Source: PALSA-1353 sp036267155 | Lineage (GTDB): Bacteria > Planctomycetota > Phycisphaerae > Tepidisphaerales > Tepidisphaeraceae | Length of the DNA stretch: 64,000 bases | Assembly: GCA_036267155.1 (NCBI GenBank) | Contig: DATAWP010000054.1 | Coordinates: forward strand, 1-64,000 | Reading direction: 5' to 3' | In this document: piece by piece, positions 1-8,270 of the stretch | How positions within the stretch are numbered: the first letter of the stretch is position 1 | Layout: the number at the start of each line of letters is the position of its first letter | The notes under the pieces: model-generated | Seen by the model: only the letters and a program-made list of their open reading frames with translations | Databases searched by the model: none | Told to the model about the DNA's origin: nothing | Program-made: the position numbers and the translations under genes

Positions 1-1151
1 GCCCCGAACGCCAGCTTGTTCCGCCGAATCATTTTTCGGAAACGATAGATTGAACTCGGCGGGCGGGCGCTGATCGGCTCGTTGTTCAGATGATGCTGAA
101 TGTCCACGGCCAATCCATTGGCCGTCTCGTATCGCCGCGTCCGGTCCTTCTCCAGACATTTCATCACGACCCAATCCAAATCCCCGCGCAGCAGCGTGAT
201 GAGCCGGTGAGCCTCCATCCCCCGGCGTCTGGCCGTGCTGGTCGAATCCCCCCCGCTCATTCCGCTCAGGCGATTCGACGGCCGTATCGGATCGGTTTCG
301 CGAATCGTCCGCCGCATCTCATCCACCCCCGCCTTCATCAGTTCCTTCGCGTCAAACGGCGTCGTTCCCGTCAGCAGTTCATACAGCAAGACCCCCAAAC
401 TGTAGATGTCGCTGCGCGTATCAACATCCAGCGCGCTCATCTCCGCCTGTTCGGGACTCATGTAAGCCGGCGTGCCCACAAACTGCTGGAACTGCGTGTA
501 AATCGTCTTGTCGGTCAGGTCTCCCTGCGTCGCCTTGGCAATGCCGAAATCAATCACCTTCGGCACGGGAATTCCATCGTGAAGCGTCACCAGAATATTC
601 GACGGCTTGATGTCGCGATGAATAATCCCTTTCTGATGCGCATGCTGAATCGCATGGCAGATGTCGACGAAGAGATGAAGCCGCTGAACCGGCGGCAAAT
701 TGTTCTGATCACAGTAGTCCGTGATGGGAATGCCGCGCACCAATTCCATCGCGAAATAGGGCCGCCCGGTATCCGTCGCCCCCGCGTCGAAGACTTTGGC
801 GATGTTGGGATGATCCATCATCGCCAGCGCCTGCCGCTCGGCCTCGAAACGCGCCACCACCGATCGCGTATCCATTCCCAATTTGATGATCTTCAGCGCC
901 ACGCGCCGGCGCACCGGTACCTTCTGCTCCGCGACATAGACGACGCCGAATCCTCCTTCGCCGATTTTCTCCAGCAGGCGATATCGACCGATGACCGTGT
1001 GAGCCCCTTCGGACAAAGGAGCCTCGCCTGTCGGCGCAACCGGTGGTTGACCTTTCGGCTCCTTCGGCGGTTCGGACGTGTGAAAGAACGCCGCCGCCTC
1101 TTCGCGGATTGCGTCCCGGTCGTTCGGATCCGGCTCGTCGGCATTGCTCAT
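1..1151 (-). CDS. Serine/threonine protein kinase, 3' part cut off by the window edge
   Basis: This frame is open from an ATG at 1151 to the left edge, so about 383 N-terminal residues are visible and the C-terminus is missing. It is a Hanks-type kinase that should phosphorylate proteins on Ser/Thr. Motifs in order are the glycine loop IGEGGFGVVY, the ATP lysine in ALKIIK, the catalytic loop HRDIKPSNIL, DFG in IDFGIAKA and the activation-segment end GTPAYMSPEQ. About 45 low-complexity residues precede the kinase domain. After the domain comes a segment containing GDLDWVVMKCLEKDRTRRY, which in planctomycete kinases usually leads to a membrane helix and TPR or WD40 repeats. An ECF sigma gene often sits just upstream of such kinases, but none is seen here. 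The long plus-strand frame over the same bases is its antisense shadow. Confidence 0.93.
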   Translation of the reverse strand, partial: MSNADEPDPNDRDAIREEAAAFFHTSEPPKEPKGQPPVAPTGEAPLSEGAHTVIGRYRLLEKIGEGGFGVVYVAEQKVPVRRRVALKIIKLGMDTRSVVARFEAERQALAMMDHPNIAKVFDAGATDTGRPYFAMELVRGIPITDYCDQNNLPPVQRLHLFVDICHAIQHAHQKGIIHRDIKPSNILVTLHDGIPVPKVIDFGIAKATQGDLTDKTIYTQFQQFVGTPAYMSPEQAEMSALDVDTRSDIYSLGVLLYELLTGTTPFDAKELMKAGVDEMRRTIRETDPIRPSNRLSGMSGGDSTSTARRRGMEAHRLITLLRGDLDWVVMKCLEKDRTRRYETANGLAVDIQHHLNNEPISARPPSSIYRFRKMIRRNKLAFG

Positions 1152-1597
1152 CGATGGGCGCCCTGCATGGAGCGGCAATTCTAACCGCAATACGCCAAGT
1201 GCCAAACACCGACGAACGCCGTATTCGCGACTGCGCCGGCATCGCCGTCAACGAAGCTCTCCTCCCCGTTTACCTCGGTCTGGAAATCCCCGACGGCGTC
1301 ATGGAAGCAACGAAATCGGTCGTCTTCGACCAAGCCACGATTCGATTTCATTTCCAAAACGGTTTGCCGGTCGTGCTGACGGGGAACGCGTGACACGCCC
1401 GCATTTCTAATTGCCGCACTTTCACGCGCGACTGGCAAAATTGCCGCGAATATGTTGGCGCATCGGCGACCTCTCCGCCGTGCAACGGTCGGGACCCGTC
1501 GAGCCGCAGCGGCTTATCCCGCGAAGTTGGAGTCGCGCCAACCGAAGATGTGATTTGCGCACGCTGCTGGCGGTGGTGTAGATCCGTGCGCGCCGAC
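1152..1597. other. Intergenic region without a supported gene
   Basis: This lies between the kinase start and the end of the XylR-type regulator. A plus-strand frame starting at the ATG at 1154 would give a 79-residue protein ending at 1393, and a competing minus-strand frame covers 1181-1438. Neither has a recognisable motif or ribosome site, so neither is called. No strong hairpin or repeat was noticed. Confidence 0.5.
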
Positions 1598-3037
1598 TCA
1601 ATTCGGCGGAAGCTGCTGCCAACGTGGCCGCGGGGTGAACTGTCGGCGATAGGCCGTCGGCGTCGTGCCGGTGGATTGCAGGAAACTCGTGGCCATATAT
1701 TCCGGCGTTGCGAAGCCGCAGCGGCGGGCGACGTCATAAATCGGCAGATCGGTTTGCAGCAGAACTTTTGCGCGTTCCAGGCGGACGCGGCGAATTTCTT
1801 CCAGCGGGGTGTGGCCCAGAACACTCACAAATCGCCGTTCCAGCGTCCGCCGATTCACCGGCACCACTTCCAGCAGTTCCTTGACGGACAATCCCTCGAT
1901 GGCGTGCTGACGGATGTGCCGCAGGGCCGCAGCCACATCGGAATCCTCCACCGCAAGAACATCCGTAGACTGCCGAGTCACGACTTCAATCGGCGGGATT
2001 CGCGGCACGCCGGCAGTTTTGCCCTTTGTCCGCATCAATTGATCCAACAGTGAAACCGCGACTCGTCCGATTTGCTCGGCCCCGATGCGAATGCTCGACA
2101 GCGGCGGATGGGCGATTTCGCAGAGCAGTTCCTCATCGTCCACGCCGAGCAGCGCCACGTCTTCCGGAACATGCAGACCGATCTCGCGGGCCGCCTGGAG
2201 CAGTTCGAATCCCCACAAATCGTTGGCCGCGAAAAGTGCCAGCGGCCTGGGCAACGACCGGAGCCACCCCGCCATAGCCGCAGCGCGCCGTTGGTTGGGT
2301 CCATCGAATGCCGCGGCGACGGAGTCGCCGGCCGAGCCATAACTGGTCACGGTGAAACCGGGCGCGGCCTCGGTGTTTGCTCCGGATTGCGCGCGGGCCT
2401 GGAACGTCCGTTCGATTTCGCCGCGGAACCCCGTCTCGCGCTCGCGCGACCAGAGCATCCACGAAGCTCCGAAATAAGCGAAATGACGGAATCCCCGCTC
2501 CAGGAAATGCCGGGCCGCCATTTCCCCCGTCGCCACGTCATCCGGCAAAATGCGCGGGAACTCGGACTGAGCCCGGCTTTCGAACAACTCCACGACCGGC
2601 TTGCCTGTGGCGCGATAAACCTTCGCGAGACGATCGTCATAAATCTGGCAAATAATTCCGTCCGGATTCCAATCCTTGAACCATCGGCTGAGGTACTTGC
2701 TGGAGTGCCCGTAAATCCCGCGGTAGACCCGGAAAAGCCAGGGCAGGCCATCTTTGCGCCGCTTGGGCGACAGTCCGGTCGCATACATATTTCGCTCGCG
2801 CGTCGCGGCGATGATTCCGCGCAACACCCCGCGCGCATACGCGAACTCCGTTGGAAGCACCAGCGCCACGCGAACGAACTTGGCCGGGTCTTTCTTTGAC
2901 AATGAAATAAGAGTGTACCGATCGCCGCTGGTTGTCGCAAAGGCGAAGAAAGCATTCGTGAAGGTTTTAATGCCTGAAGCAGTCAGTGGGATGTCGATGA
3001 TGCGGAGCGTTCGATGGATCGTGCAATGCTGCAGCAT
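1598..3037 (-). CDS. XylR-type transcriptional regulator (LacI-like sensor plus AraC HTH)
   Basis: A 479-residue frame with a periplasmic-binding-protein-like sensor fused to an AraC-type DNA-binding domain, the arrangement of E. coli XylR and of many planctomycete sugar regulators. The sensor begins near residue 49 (RVALVLPTEFAYARGVLRGI) and includes DDVATGEMAARHFLERGF, LFAANDLWGFELLQAAREIG and LLGVDDEELLCEIA. The two AraC helix-turn-helix motifs fill the last 100 residues (SVKELLEVVPVNRRTLERRF and YDVARRCGFATPEYMATSF). The ATG at 3037 gives about 45 residues before the family homology starts; a TTG at 2902 would start just before it and may be the true start. It is divergent from the PEP-CTERM protein and galactanase genes and probably controls them in response to a sugar (inference). 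Confidence 0.9.
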   Translation of the reverse strand: MLQHCTIHRTLRIIDIPLTASGIKTFTNAFFAFATTSGDRYTLISLSKKDPAKFVRVALVLPTEFAYARGVLRGIIAATRERNMYATGLSPKRRKDGLPWLFRVYRGIYGHSSKYLSRWFKDWNPDGIICQIYDDRLAKVYRATGKPVVELFESRAQSEFPRILPDDVATGEMAARHFLERGFRHFAYFGASWMLWSRERETGFRGEIERTFQARAQSGANTEAAPGFTVTSYGSAGDSVAAAFDGPNQRRAAAMAGWLRSLPRPLALFAANDLWGFELLQAAREIGLHVPEDVALLGVDDEELLCEIAHPPLSSIRIGAEQIGRVAVSLLDQLMRTKGKTAGVPRIPPIEVVTRQSTDVLAVEDSDVAAALRHIRQHAIEGLSVKELLEVVPVNRRTLERRFVSVLGHTPLEEIRRVRLERAKVLLQTDLPIYDVARRCGFATPEYMATSFLQSTGTTPTAYRRQFTPRPRWQQLPPN

Positions 3038-3470
3038 TTTTGTTGATTACGGTTTCCGTGACGTTCGGATGGGTGGGCTCGAATATCATCAGGCGTCGCC
3101 GCCCCGAACGCCGTTGTCTGGGCGGTTAACGTTCCAGCAAGCCGCCTGCACCTTTTCCCGCACCTTGCGTGACATTCCGCGTGGCAGGTGCGGAACCTCA
3201 ATCGGAATGTTCGAAATAAACGCTATAAAACCCCCTGAATGCGGCGAACGATGGTGCTGTCGCAAAATCGGAGCTTTAATTCGCAATTATCCAGAGACGC
3301 CTTGGCCGACGAGAGGTATTGTTTTTTCGTCAATGAGAGGTGTGGAAAATCCGTCGGACTGGATCGCTGGCATATCGATTCGCGGTCAACCAGACGGTCG
3401 GCGTAGAGGCGAGACATGAGATGTTCTCCTGCTCCCGAACGTCACGCCGGTAAACCATTTCGGAGGGACT
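3038..3470. other. Divergent intergenic region, probable promoters
   Basis: This 433-base space separates the XylR-type regulator from the plus-strand PEP-CTERM gene, so it should hold both promoters. An 8-bp inverted repeat (ACATTCCG at 3172-3179 and CGGAATGT at 3203-3210) lies in the middle, and an AT-rich stretch follows at about 3210-3232. No gene is supported here. The inverted repeat is a possible operator, but this is only a suggestion. Confidence 0.35.
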
Positions 3471-4280
3471 ATGCGGAAGATTCGACTTCCTCTTTGGGCT
3501 TCGGCTGGGCTGCTCCCCGTGTTGGCGGTGGCCGTGGCCGCGTCGGGACAGACGAACTACAACGGCGCCACATACAACAATTACGGCGACAATAGTGCCG
3601 ATATCGCCAACGTTGTGGTAAACAACGATTCGAGCAACATCTACTTCACCATTACTATGGACCCGTATGCCAACATCAGCACCAGCGGCGACTACTATGC
3701 CGATTATGAAGTCGGCATTCAAATGAATGGCGGCGCCGGTGGTCAACAAGCCATCAATGCAACGTATGGCACCGGCGTCCCTGCTGCCGGAAATCCCTAT
3801 GGCAGCGCCGTCGGCATCAGCAGCGGCGAAAACTATTTCATCGGCAGCTATCTCGACGGGCCCAGCTACAGCGGGGGCGCTCAGCTTTATTCGTACGATT
3901 CCGGCACCGGCTGGTCTCAGATCGGCGCCACCGCCCCGATCACAGAGGTGAGCAGCAACGATGGTTCGGGTTCACCTCCATCAGGCTCGATCAGCTTCGA
4001 GTTCCCGCTTGCGTCCCTCGGCCTCAGCGTGGGCAGCAGTTTTAACTTCGACGTCTGGACCAGCTATTCGGGCGGACAAGGCGCCTATGACGCGCTGGAC
4101 CAAACCGGCGCGATGTCCACAGCCGAGCCTACGGCCCCCTATAGCGGTGGATCGTACGACTCAGCGACCGCAACCGGCTCCGTGTTTTCCAGCACCGTGT
4201 ACACGGTCGTTCCCGAGCCGGCCTCTCTGGCACTTCTCGGCGGAGCTGGACTTCTAATGCTGCGGCGACGCCGAGCATAA
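3471..4280 (+). CDS. PEP-CTERM sorting-domain exoprotein
   Basis: A 269-residue secreted protein of unknown function. The N-terminus is a clear signal peptide (MRKIRLPLWASAGLLPVLAV then Ala-rich). The body is rich in Gly, Ser, Tyr and Asn, as in extracellular matrix or surface proteins. The C-terminus is a textbook PEP-CTERM tail: VPEPASLALLGGAGLL, a short membrane helix, then RRRRA. In other bacteria this tail is processed by an exosortase linked to exopolysaccharide. No enzymatic motif was recognised. The start has a good ribosome site (GGAGGG) five bases upstream. A strong terminator follows, so it is probably transcribed alone. It is the first gene divergent from the XylR-type regulator. 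Confidence 0.88.
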   Translation: MRKIRLPLWASAGLLPVLAVAVAASGQTNYNGATYNNYGDNSADIANVVVNNDSSNIYFTITMDPYANISTSGDYYADYEVGIQMNGGAGGQQAINATYGTGVPAAGNPYGSAVGISSGENYFIGSYLDGPSYSGGAQLYSYDSGTGWSQIGATAPITEVSSNDGSGSPPSGSISFEFPLASLGLSVGSSFNFDVWTSYSGGQGAYDALDQTGAMSTAEPTAPYSGGSYDSATATGSVFSSTVYTVVPEPASLALLGGAGLLMLRRRRA

Positions 4281-4314
4281 TGAAGTAATGGGCAAAGCGC
4301 CACAGGCACATTTC

Positions 4315-4354
4315 CCGCGTGTCCGATCGATCCGATCGGACACGCGGTTTTTTT
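4315..4354 (+). terminator. Intrinsic terminator
   Basis: A perfect 14-bp stem (4315-4328 with 4334-4347, starting CCGCGTGTCC) with a five-base loop is followed by seven T residues. It ends the PEP-CTERM transcript. It also overlaps the earliest possible start of the galactanase frame at 4319, which argues for the later start. Confidence 0.93.
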
Positions 4355-4387
4355 CACCCGTTCCACGAAATTGATCCGGATCGCACG

Positions 4388-5575
4388 ATGACTACGATTC
4401 ACGCCAGGACGCCGATCCGTCTTTTGCGCATTTTCGCCGGGATTTTCCTCGTGACCTGCACCGTTTCAACGTCCGCGTTCACCCAAACCACCACCCAGCC
4501 ATCGCGTTTTTTGCTGGGGGCCGACATTTCCGCCCTGGCCCAGGTCGAGCAGCGAGGCGCCGTGTTCCGAGACAATGGCAAGCCCGGCGACGCCATCGCC
4601 ATCTTTTCGCGGCATGGTTGGAACTGCTTTCGCCTGCGCCTGTTTGTGAATCCCAACGGCCGAGGCGGCACCGTCAACAGCCTGGATTACACCCGCGCGT
4701 TGGCCAAACGAATCAAAGCATCCGGCGCAACGTTCGTTCTCGATCTCCACTATTCCGACACGTGGGCCGATCCCCAGCACCAGGTAAAGCCGGCGGCCTG
4801 GAAGGATCTGGACTTCGATTCGCTGCAAAACGCCGTGGAGAAATACACTGCCCGGGTGATGGCGGATTTAAAGGCCAACGATGCCCTGCCGCAGATCGTG
4901 CAAATCGGCAACGAGATCACCGGCGGCACTCTCTGGCCAGATGCTCAGGTGAAAGTTCCGCTCTCGATGGTGAAGGTGTACGACAGCACGGTGAAGCCGA
5001 TTGAGCCGCCGCAACCCTACGACGATGCCAAACAATGGGACCGTTTCACGCGCATCCTCGCCGCCGGAATCCGCGGTGTCCGCCAATCAACGACTTCCGC
5101 CGACCACGTCCGCATCATGATCCACATCGACTGCGGCGGCGATTGGCCCGTCACGCGGTGGTTCTTCGATCATCTCGATCAGCACCACATTGATTACGAT
5201 ATCATCGGCCAAAGCTATTACCCCTATTGGCACGGAACGCTTGCCAACGTCCGCGACAACCTGCAACAAACGGCAAATCGTTTCCACAAAGACATCATCA
5301 TCGTCGAGACGGCTTATCCATGGAAAGACGCCGCGCGCTGGTCGGCGCGCAAGAACATGGCCTGGCCGATCACCGCCGCCGGACAACAGCAATTCATGGA
5401 AGATCTCATCCGCACGGTGCGCGAAACCCCCGACGGCCACGGGATCGGCGTAATCTACTGGCACCCCGAGCCCCCGGCCGGCGCGCGCTGGAACGGCGGC
5501 GACATGGCCCTCTTCGATTCCAACGGCAACGCCCTGCCCGCAATGGACGCGCTCGAAAAACGGGGACGCAGCTAG
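4388..5575 (+). CDS. GH53 arabinogalactan endo-beta-1,4-galactanase
   Basis: A 395-residue secreted glycoside hydrolase of family 53, which cuts beta-1,4-galactan side chains of pectin. The ATG at 4388 gives a signal peptide (RLLRIFAGIFLVTCTVSTSA). GH53 hallmarks in order are LLGADISALAQVE at the domain start, FVLDLHYSDTWADPQHQ.KPAAW, the acid/base Glu in VQIGNEITGGTLWP, and the nucleophile Glu in IIIVETAYPW. The end is typical too (GVIYWHPE). The length is normal for the family. The frame stays open upstream to 4319, but that start lies inside the preceding terminator. The neighbouring XylR-type regulator and sugar genes suggest induction by a plant polysaccharide; this is an inference. Confidence 0.93.
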   Translation: MTTIHARTPIRLLRIFAGIFLVTCTVSTSAFTQTTTQPSRFLLGADISALAQVEQRGAVFRDNGKPGDAIAIFSRHGWNCFRLRLFVNPNGRGGTVNSLDYTRALAKRIKASGATFVLDLHYSDTWADPQHQVKPAAWKDLDFDSLQNAVEKYTARVMADLKANDALPQIVQIGNEITGGTLWPDAQVKVPLSMVKVYDSTVKPIEPPQPYDDAKQWDRFTRILAAGIRGVRQSTTSADHVRIMIHIDCGGDWPVTRWFFDHLDQHHIDYDIIGQSYYPYWHGTLANVRDNLQQTANRFHKDIIIVETAYPWKDAARWSARKNMAWPITAAGQQQFMEDLIRTVRETPDGHGIGVIYWHPEPPAGARWNGGDMALFDSNGNALPAMDALEKRGRS

Positions 5576-5632
5576 TTTTGTGGCGCGGCGCCAAAAAAGC
5601 GGCCCGCGTCACTGGTTCAGGCGACCCGTTTT

Positions 5633-5842
5633 TCACCCGACTTTCCACGGCGCCATGCGGCTGAAGATTCTGTCCCGCGCGATCAGCGTGTGAAACAATA
5701 TGGCCCCAAAATGGGCAATGAAGGTCAGGAATAGCAAGTCGGCGAAAATGATATGGGTCTTGCGCAATGCCGCGTACAGCATTCCCCAGCCGACCAGCGG
5801 CGGCGCAAACATCAAGGCATATAAGAGCGGAACGGATGAAAC
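5633..5842 (-). pseudogene. Fragment of a cytochrome b561-type protein (C-terminal part)
   Basis: About 70 codons on the minus strand resemble the last two helices of prokaryotic cytochrome b561. They include PPLVGWGM, matching the usual MPLSGW region, then HFGAILFHTLIARDRIFSRM, matching the His-containing last helix and RDG..RRM.P ending. The full protein is about 180 residues and needs four helices for its two haems. The N-terminal half is missing, and the frame runs into the start region of the next plus-strand gene. It is most likely a decayed remnant. A 60-residue product from the ATG at 5812 cannot be excluded. Confidence 0.55.
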
Positions 5843-5926
5843 TCTTGTGGTCACGGCCGGCCGTGCCCTATGATCGGTGCCGTGCGGCACGTTGCGGCCG
5901 GCCGCATTTTTCGCGAGTGCGCCGAT

Positions 5927-7255
5927 ATGAGACCTTTGCATTTACTGGCAATTGCGTCGCTTATGTTTTCCGCCAATCGTCTAATCGCCGAACCGTCAGG
6001 GCCTTCGACACGGCCGACGCCCGAGGTGTGTCGTCGGCTCGCCGATGCGGCGGAATCGAATCTCCAGCATGAGATTCTGGACAAATGGTTTCCGGCGGCG
6101 TTCGATGAGGGAGGCGGGTTCTTTCAGGATTACAACGTGGACTGGTCGCGCGGGGACGACGAGTCCAAGGGAATCGTTTACGAATCTCGACTGACGTGGA
6201 CCGCCGCCGAGGCGGCCGCGCGGTTTCCGGCGAAGAGCGAGATGTATCTGGCGCAGTCGCGGCATGGCCTGGCGTTCCTGGCCCAGAAGATGTGGGACCA
6301 TGATCGCGGCGGGTTTTTCTGGGCGGTTGACAATGCGGGCAATCCGACCGGCGACGGCGGGGCCGGAAAAGAAGGTTACGGAAACGCCTTCGGCATCTAT
6401 GCGGCGGCCACGAATTATAAAGTCACGCACGATCGGGCGGCGCTGGACTTGGCCGAAAAGGCCTTCCGCTGGTACGACCAGCACGGGCACGACGCGAAGA
6501 ACGGCGGGTATCTGGAATTGGCTCCGGACGGTTCCAAGTCTACGGCGGAGTTGATGGCCGCGGGCGTGAATCCCATCGGGGTCCATGGCGACGAGAAGTC
6601 GATGAACACCAGCATCCATTTGCTGGAAGCGTTTACTGCTCTATACGGAGTCTGGCCCGATCCTGTTGTGAAGGCGCGGCTGAACGAAATGTTCGAGATT
6701 GTGCGCGACCGGATTTATGCCGATCCGGGCTACCTGGTTCAATTCTTCAGCGCCGATTGGCGGCCACGCCAATCCGACGATTCGTATGGGCACGATGTGG
6801 AGACCGCGTATTTGTTGACCGAAGCCGCTGCCGCGCTGGGGATTCCGCAGGACGTGAAGACCTGGGCCGAGGCTCGGCGGCTGGTTGACCATGCCATGCA
6901 GTTCGGCCTCAATTCCGAGCACGGCGGACTTTACAACGCGGGCGGAATCTCCGGTGGCGGTTACGCCCCCCAGCGGGAATGGTGGGTCCAGGCGGAGTGG
7001 CTCAATGCGCTGCTGCTCATGCACCAGCGCTACGGCCACGAAACGCCCCGATATTGGAACGCGTTCATCCAGCAATGGAACTGGATCAACCAATACGAGA
7101 TCGACAAGATTCATGGCGGCTGGTATCCCCGGCTTTATAACGACAACCGTCCGGTTCCATTCCCAAAAAGCGACGCCTGGACCGATTGCTATCATCAGGC
7201 CCGGGCGATGTTCAACGTATCGGCCACGCTGCGCAAACTTGGCGATGCAAAGTAG
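5927..7255 (+). CDS. AGE-family epimerase, cellobiose 2-epimerase-like, probably exported
   Basis: A 442-residue protein of the N-acylglucosamine 2-epimerase superfamily with the alpha/alpha-barrel signatures of cellobiose 2-epimerases, which convert the reducing glucose of cellobiose-type sugars to mannose. Seen in order: GGFFQDYNVDWSR, LTWTAAEAAARFP, KEGYGNAFGIYAAA, GGYLEL, KSMNTSIHLLEAFTALYGVW, DSYGHDVETAYLLTEAA and REWWVQAEWLNALLLMH. The ATG at 5927 gives a probable signal peptide (MRPLHLLAIASLMFSANRLIA), so it may act in the periplasm. Most characterised members are cytoplasmic, so this is unusual. A start at 5870 is possible but would spoil the signal sequence. It fits with the GH94 phosphorylase at 11941. 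Confidence 0.87.
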   Translation: MRPLHLLAIASLMFSANRLIAEPSGPSTRPTPEVCRRLADAAESNLQHEILDKWFPAAFDEGGGFFQDYNVDWSRGDDESKGIVYESRLTWTAAEAAARFPAKSEMYLAQSRHGLAFLAQKMWDHDRGGFFWAVDNAGNPTGDGGAGKEGYGNAFGIYAAATNYKVTHDRAALDLAEKAFRWYDQHGHDAKNGGYLELAPDGSKSTAELMAAGVNPIGVHGDEKSMNTSIHLLEAFTALYGVWPDPVVKARLNEMFEIVRDRIYADPGYLVQFFSADWRPRQSDDSYGHDVETAYLLTEAAAALGIPQDVKTWAEARRLVDHAMQFGLNSEHGGLYNAGGISGGGYAPQREWWVQAEWLNALLLMHQRYGHETPRYWNAFIQQWNWINQYEIDKIHGGWYPRLYNDNRPVPFPKSDAWTDCYHQARAMFNVSATLRKLGDAK

Positions 7256-7266
7256 TGCGCGGAATT

Positions 7267-8223
7267 TCAGGAATTTCCAATCAGAATTCCGGCGATGAAC
7301 ACCAGCACGCCGCCGACGATGACCTGGAACGCGGCGGACAGAAACGGCGTGTCCATATAGCGGTATCGAATCCACGAAATGACCAACAACTCCACCGCCA
7401 CGACGATCACGGCCACGATAAAAGCGATGTGGAAATTTGGGATCAGAAACGGAAGCGTGTGCCCGATGCCGCCCAAGGCGGTCATCAATCCGCAGATGAC
7501 TCCGCGCGTCACCGGCCGGCCGCGGCCCGTGAGGCTGCCGTCGTCGCTGGCGGCTTCGGCAAACGCCATGCTGATGCCCGCCCCAACCGACGCCGCCAAT
7601 CCGACGATAAATGGATATCGGCTGCTATGAGTTGCGAACGCCGCCGCGAAAACCGGGGCCAGGGTTGAGACCGATCCATCCATCAGACCGGCCAGGCCGG
7701 GCTGAATCACCTGGAGCACGAACAACCGGCGGTTGGTTTCATCTTCTTCGGCCCGGACGTTGGGCGTCAGTTTTTCGCGCTCCAACTGTTCGGCCAGCGC
7801 CTCGTGGGAACGCTCTTCTTCGGCAAGATCGTCGAGCAATCCGCGCACGCTGAGATCCGTCGCGCGCTTTGCCGCCGCGGAATAAAACCGGTGTACCTCG
7901 GCCTCCATCGCCGCGGCCTGTCTTCGCACCACCTCCAGCCCCAGCGGCCGTATAAGCCAAACCGGCCGCCGCTGGAGAAACCCTTTCACATCCTGGCGTC
8001 GCAGCAACGGAATGTGCTCGCCGAATTTTTGACGATAAAGCTCCGTCAGCCGACGGCGGTGGTCCACTTCCTGCTCGCGCATCTGGACAAAAACCTCGGC
8101 CGACGCCGGGTATTGTTCGCGAAGCCCATCCGCATAGTCGGCGTATATCCGCGCATCTTCCTCCTCCATGCCGATCGCCAGCGCAAGCACCTCCTGTTCG
8201 CTAAGGCTGTCGAAATTTCGCAT
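7267..8223 (-). CDS. mbfA: MbfA-type ferritin-like/VIT1 fusion, probable Fe(II)/Mn(II) exporter
   Basis: A 318-residue protein with two parts. Residues 1-150 form a ferritin-like (rubrerythrin) four-helix domain with carboxylate/His metal motifs (MEEEDARIYADYA, MREQEVDHRRRL, MEAEVHRFY and AEEERSHEAL). Residues 170-318 form a VIT1/CCC1-type membrane domain (QPGLAGLMDGSVSTLAPVFA, GAGISMAFAEAASDDG, then three more hydrophobic stretches). This is the layout of MbfA from Bradyrhizobium and Agrobacterium, which exports iron and protects against oxidative stress. It is convergent with the epimerase gene. No iron-regulator box was identified. Confidence 0.9.
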   Translation of the reverse strand: MRNFDSLSEQEVLALAIGMEEEDARIYADYADGLREQYPASAEVFVQMREQEVDHRRRLTELYRQKFGEHIPLLRRQDVKGFLQRRPVWLIRPLGLEVVRRQAAAMEAEVHRFYSAAAKRATDLSVRGLLDDLAEEERSHEALAEQLEREKLTPNVRAEEDETNRRLFVLQVIQPGLAGLMDGSVSTLAPVFAAAFATHSSRYPFIVGLAASVGAGISMAFAEAASDDGSLTGRGRPVTRGVICGLMTALGGIGHTLPFLIPNFHIAFIVAVIVVAVELLVISWIRYRYMDTPFLSAAFQVIVGGVLVFIAGILIGNS

Positions 8224-8270
8224 GTCGGGTCATCTCCGTTTTTGAATTTGGCCCCGATCGACCGCCCAGA

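Noticed and set aside
90..1184. Plus-strand open frame of 364 codons
   Set aside because: It is antisense to a Ser/Thr kinase with all catalytic motifs; the codon pattern fits the kinase strand, and the plus-strand product is Arg/His-rich without motifs.
1154..1393. Possible 79-residue protein on the plus strand
   Set aside because: No ribosome site or family match was seen and a competing frame exists on the other strand. Left as an uncertain candidate only.
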